This document shows, piece after piece, positions 63,881 through 64,000 of a stretch of 64,000 nucleotides of DNA. Each line of letters begins with the position of its first letter. The first letter of the stretch is position 1. The notes under the pieces were generated by a model, which was given only the letters and a program-made list of their open reading frames with translations, did not search any database and was not told where the DNA came from. This stretch comes from Hirsutella rhossiliensis (Eukaryota; Ascomycota; Sordariomycetes; Hypocreales; Ophiocordycipitaceae), in the NCBI RefSeq assembly GCF_020360975.1, contig NW_025408667.1:11929413-11993412 (forward strand), read 5' to 3'. The translations under genes and the position numbers were made by a program.

Positions 63881-64000
63881 CTGACCGCCCACAAAGCCGG
63901 ACCTGTGACATCCTCTTGCAGATGCCCGTTGATCTTGGTGGGGGCCACGGCAGCCCAACTAAGTGTCTTCGAAGTGGCGAAGACGCGGTTGAGCTGCTGT
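63358..64000. other. Right flank, no gene recognised
   Basis: Contains the GGTAATC cluster at 63851-63879. Open frames here have no recognisable motifs. Confidence 0.4.

Overview
The window looks like a transposon-dense block from the nuclear genome of a filamentous ascomycete (Pezizomycotina). The basis is the families present: Ty1/copia and chromodomain Ty3/gypsy retrotransposons, fungal hAT and Fot1/pogo transposons, two fungal Helitrons, a DUF3435 tyrosine recombinase, an NDC10_II/Crypton-type recombinase, and one bZIP gene with a DUF3425 domain. Short introns with fungal-type splice sites fit this. I see no rRNA, no convincing tRNA, no CRISPR array and no bacterial operon. The only ordinary host gene I can support is the bZIP-DUF3425 gene at about 17.8-18.8 kb, and its 3' end is interrupted.

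Layout. 1-683: remnant of an older copia element (Copia-0), cut in its protease motif by Copia-1 (684-5493, TSD CGGAC). 5513-8440: near full-length hAT-1, reverse strand. 8441-9398: an unknown ORF fragment, a 200-bp solo LTR and the stop codon of the bZIP gene. 9404-17766: chromodomain gypsy (Gypsy-1, TSD CGTAG), carrying hAT-2a (13801-15279, TSD AACGAGAT) and hAT-3 (16568-17516, TSD GTTCGGGA). 17772-18786: bZIP-DUF3425 gene, reverse strand. About 18962-24800: Helitron-1, reverse strand. 25744-28205: two related copies of an unrecognised gene that may encode an OB-fold protein. About 28700-37090: Helitron-2, forward strand, with an internal segment of its helicase present as three tandem 1.08-kb copies. 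37200-40446: hAT-4 between two copies of a 125-bp repeat. 40509-42356: Fot1-1. 42776-51194: second chromodomain gypsy (Gypsy-2), reverse strand, lacking integrase and carrying Fot1-2 (43382-45227) and hAT-2b (46074-47554). 51195-52975: pogo-like transposase cut off by Gypsy-2. 53305-55321: DUF3435 recombinase remnant. 55322-60106: Copia-2, reverse strand. 60715-60911: second solo LTR. About 60960-63880: Crypton/NDC10_II recombinase region.

The genes do not form a pathway; they are layers of nested insertions. Target-site duplications (TSDs) and rejoined reading frames give a partial order: Gypsy-1 went into the bZIP gene, then hAT-2a and hAT-3 into Gypsy-1; Gypsy-2 landed beside or in the pogo copy and then took up hAT-2b and Fot1-2; Copia-1 went into Copia-0. 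LTR pairs are identical or nearly so, which points to recent activity.

A caution for the reader: many reading-frame breaks fall in homopolymer runs, and the three tandem helicase copies differ, as far as I could compare them by eye, only in homopolymer or dinucleotide-run length. Some of the apparent pseudogenes may therefore be sequencing or assembly errors rather than decay. All alignments here were done by eye; family names rest on motif recognition, not on searches.
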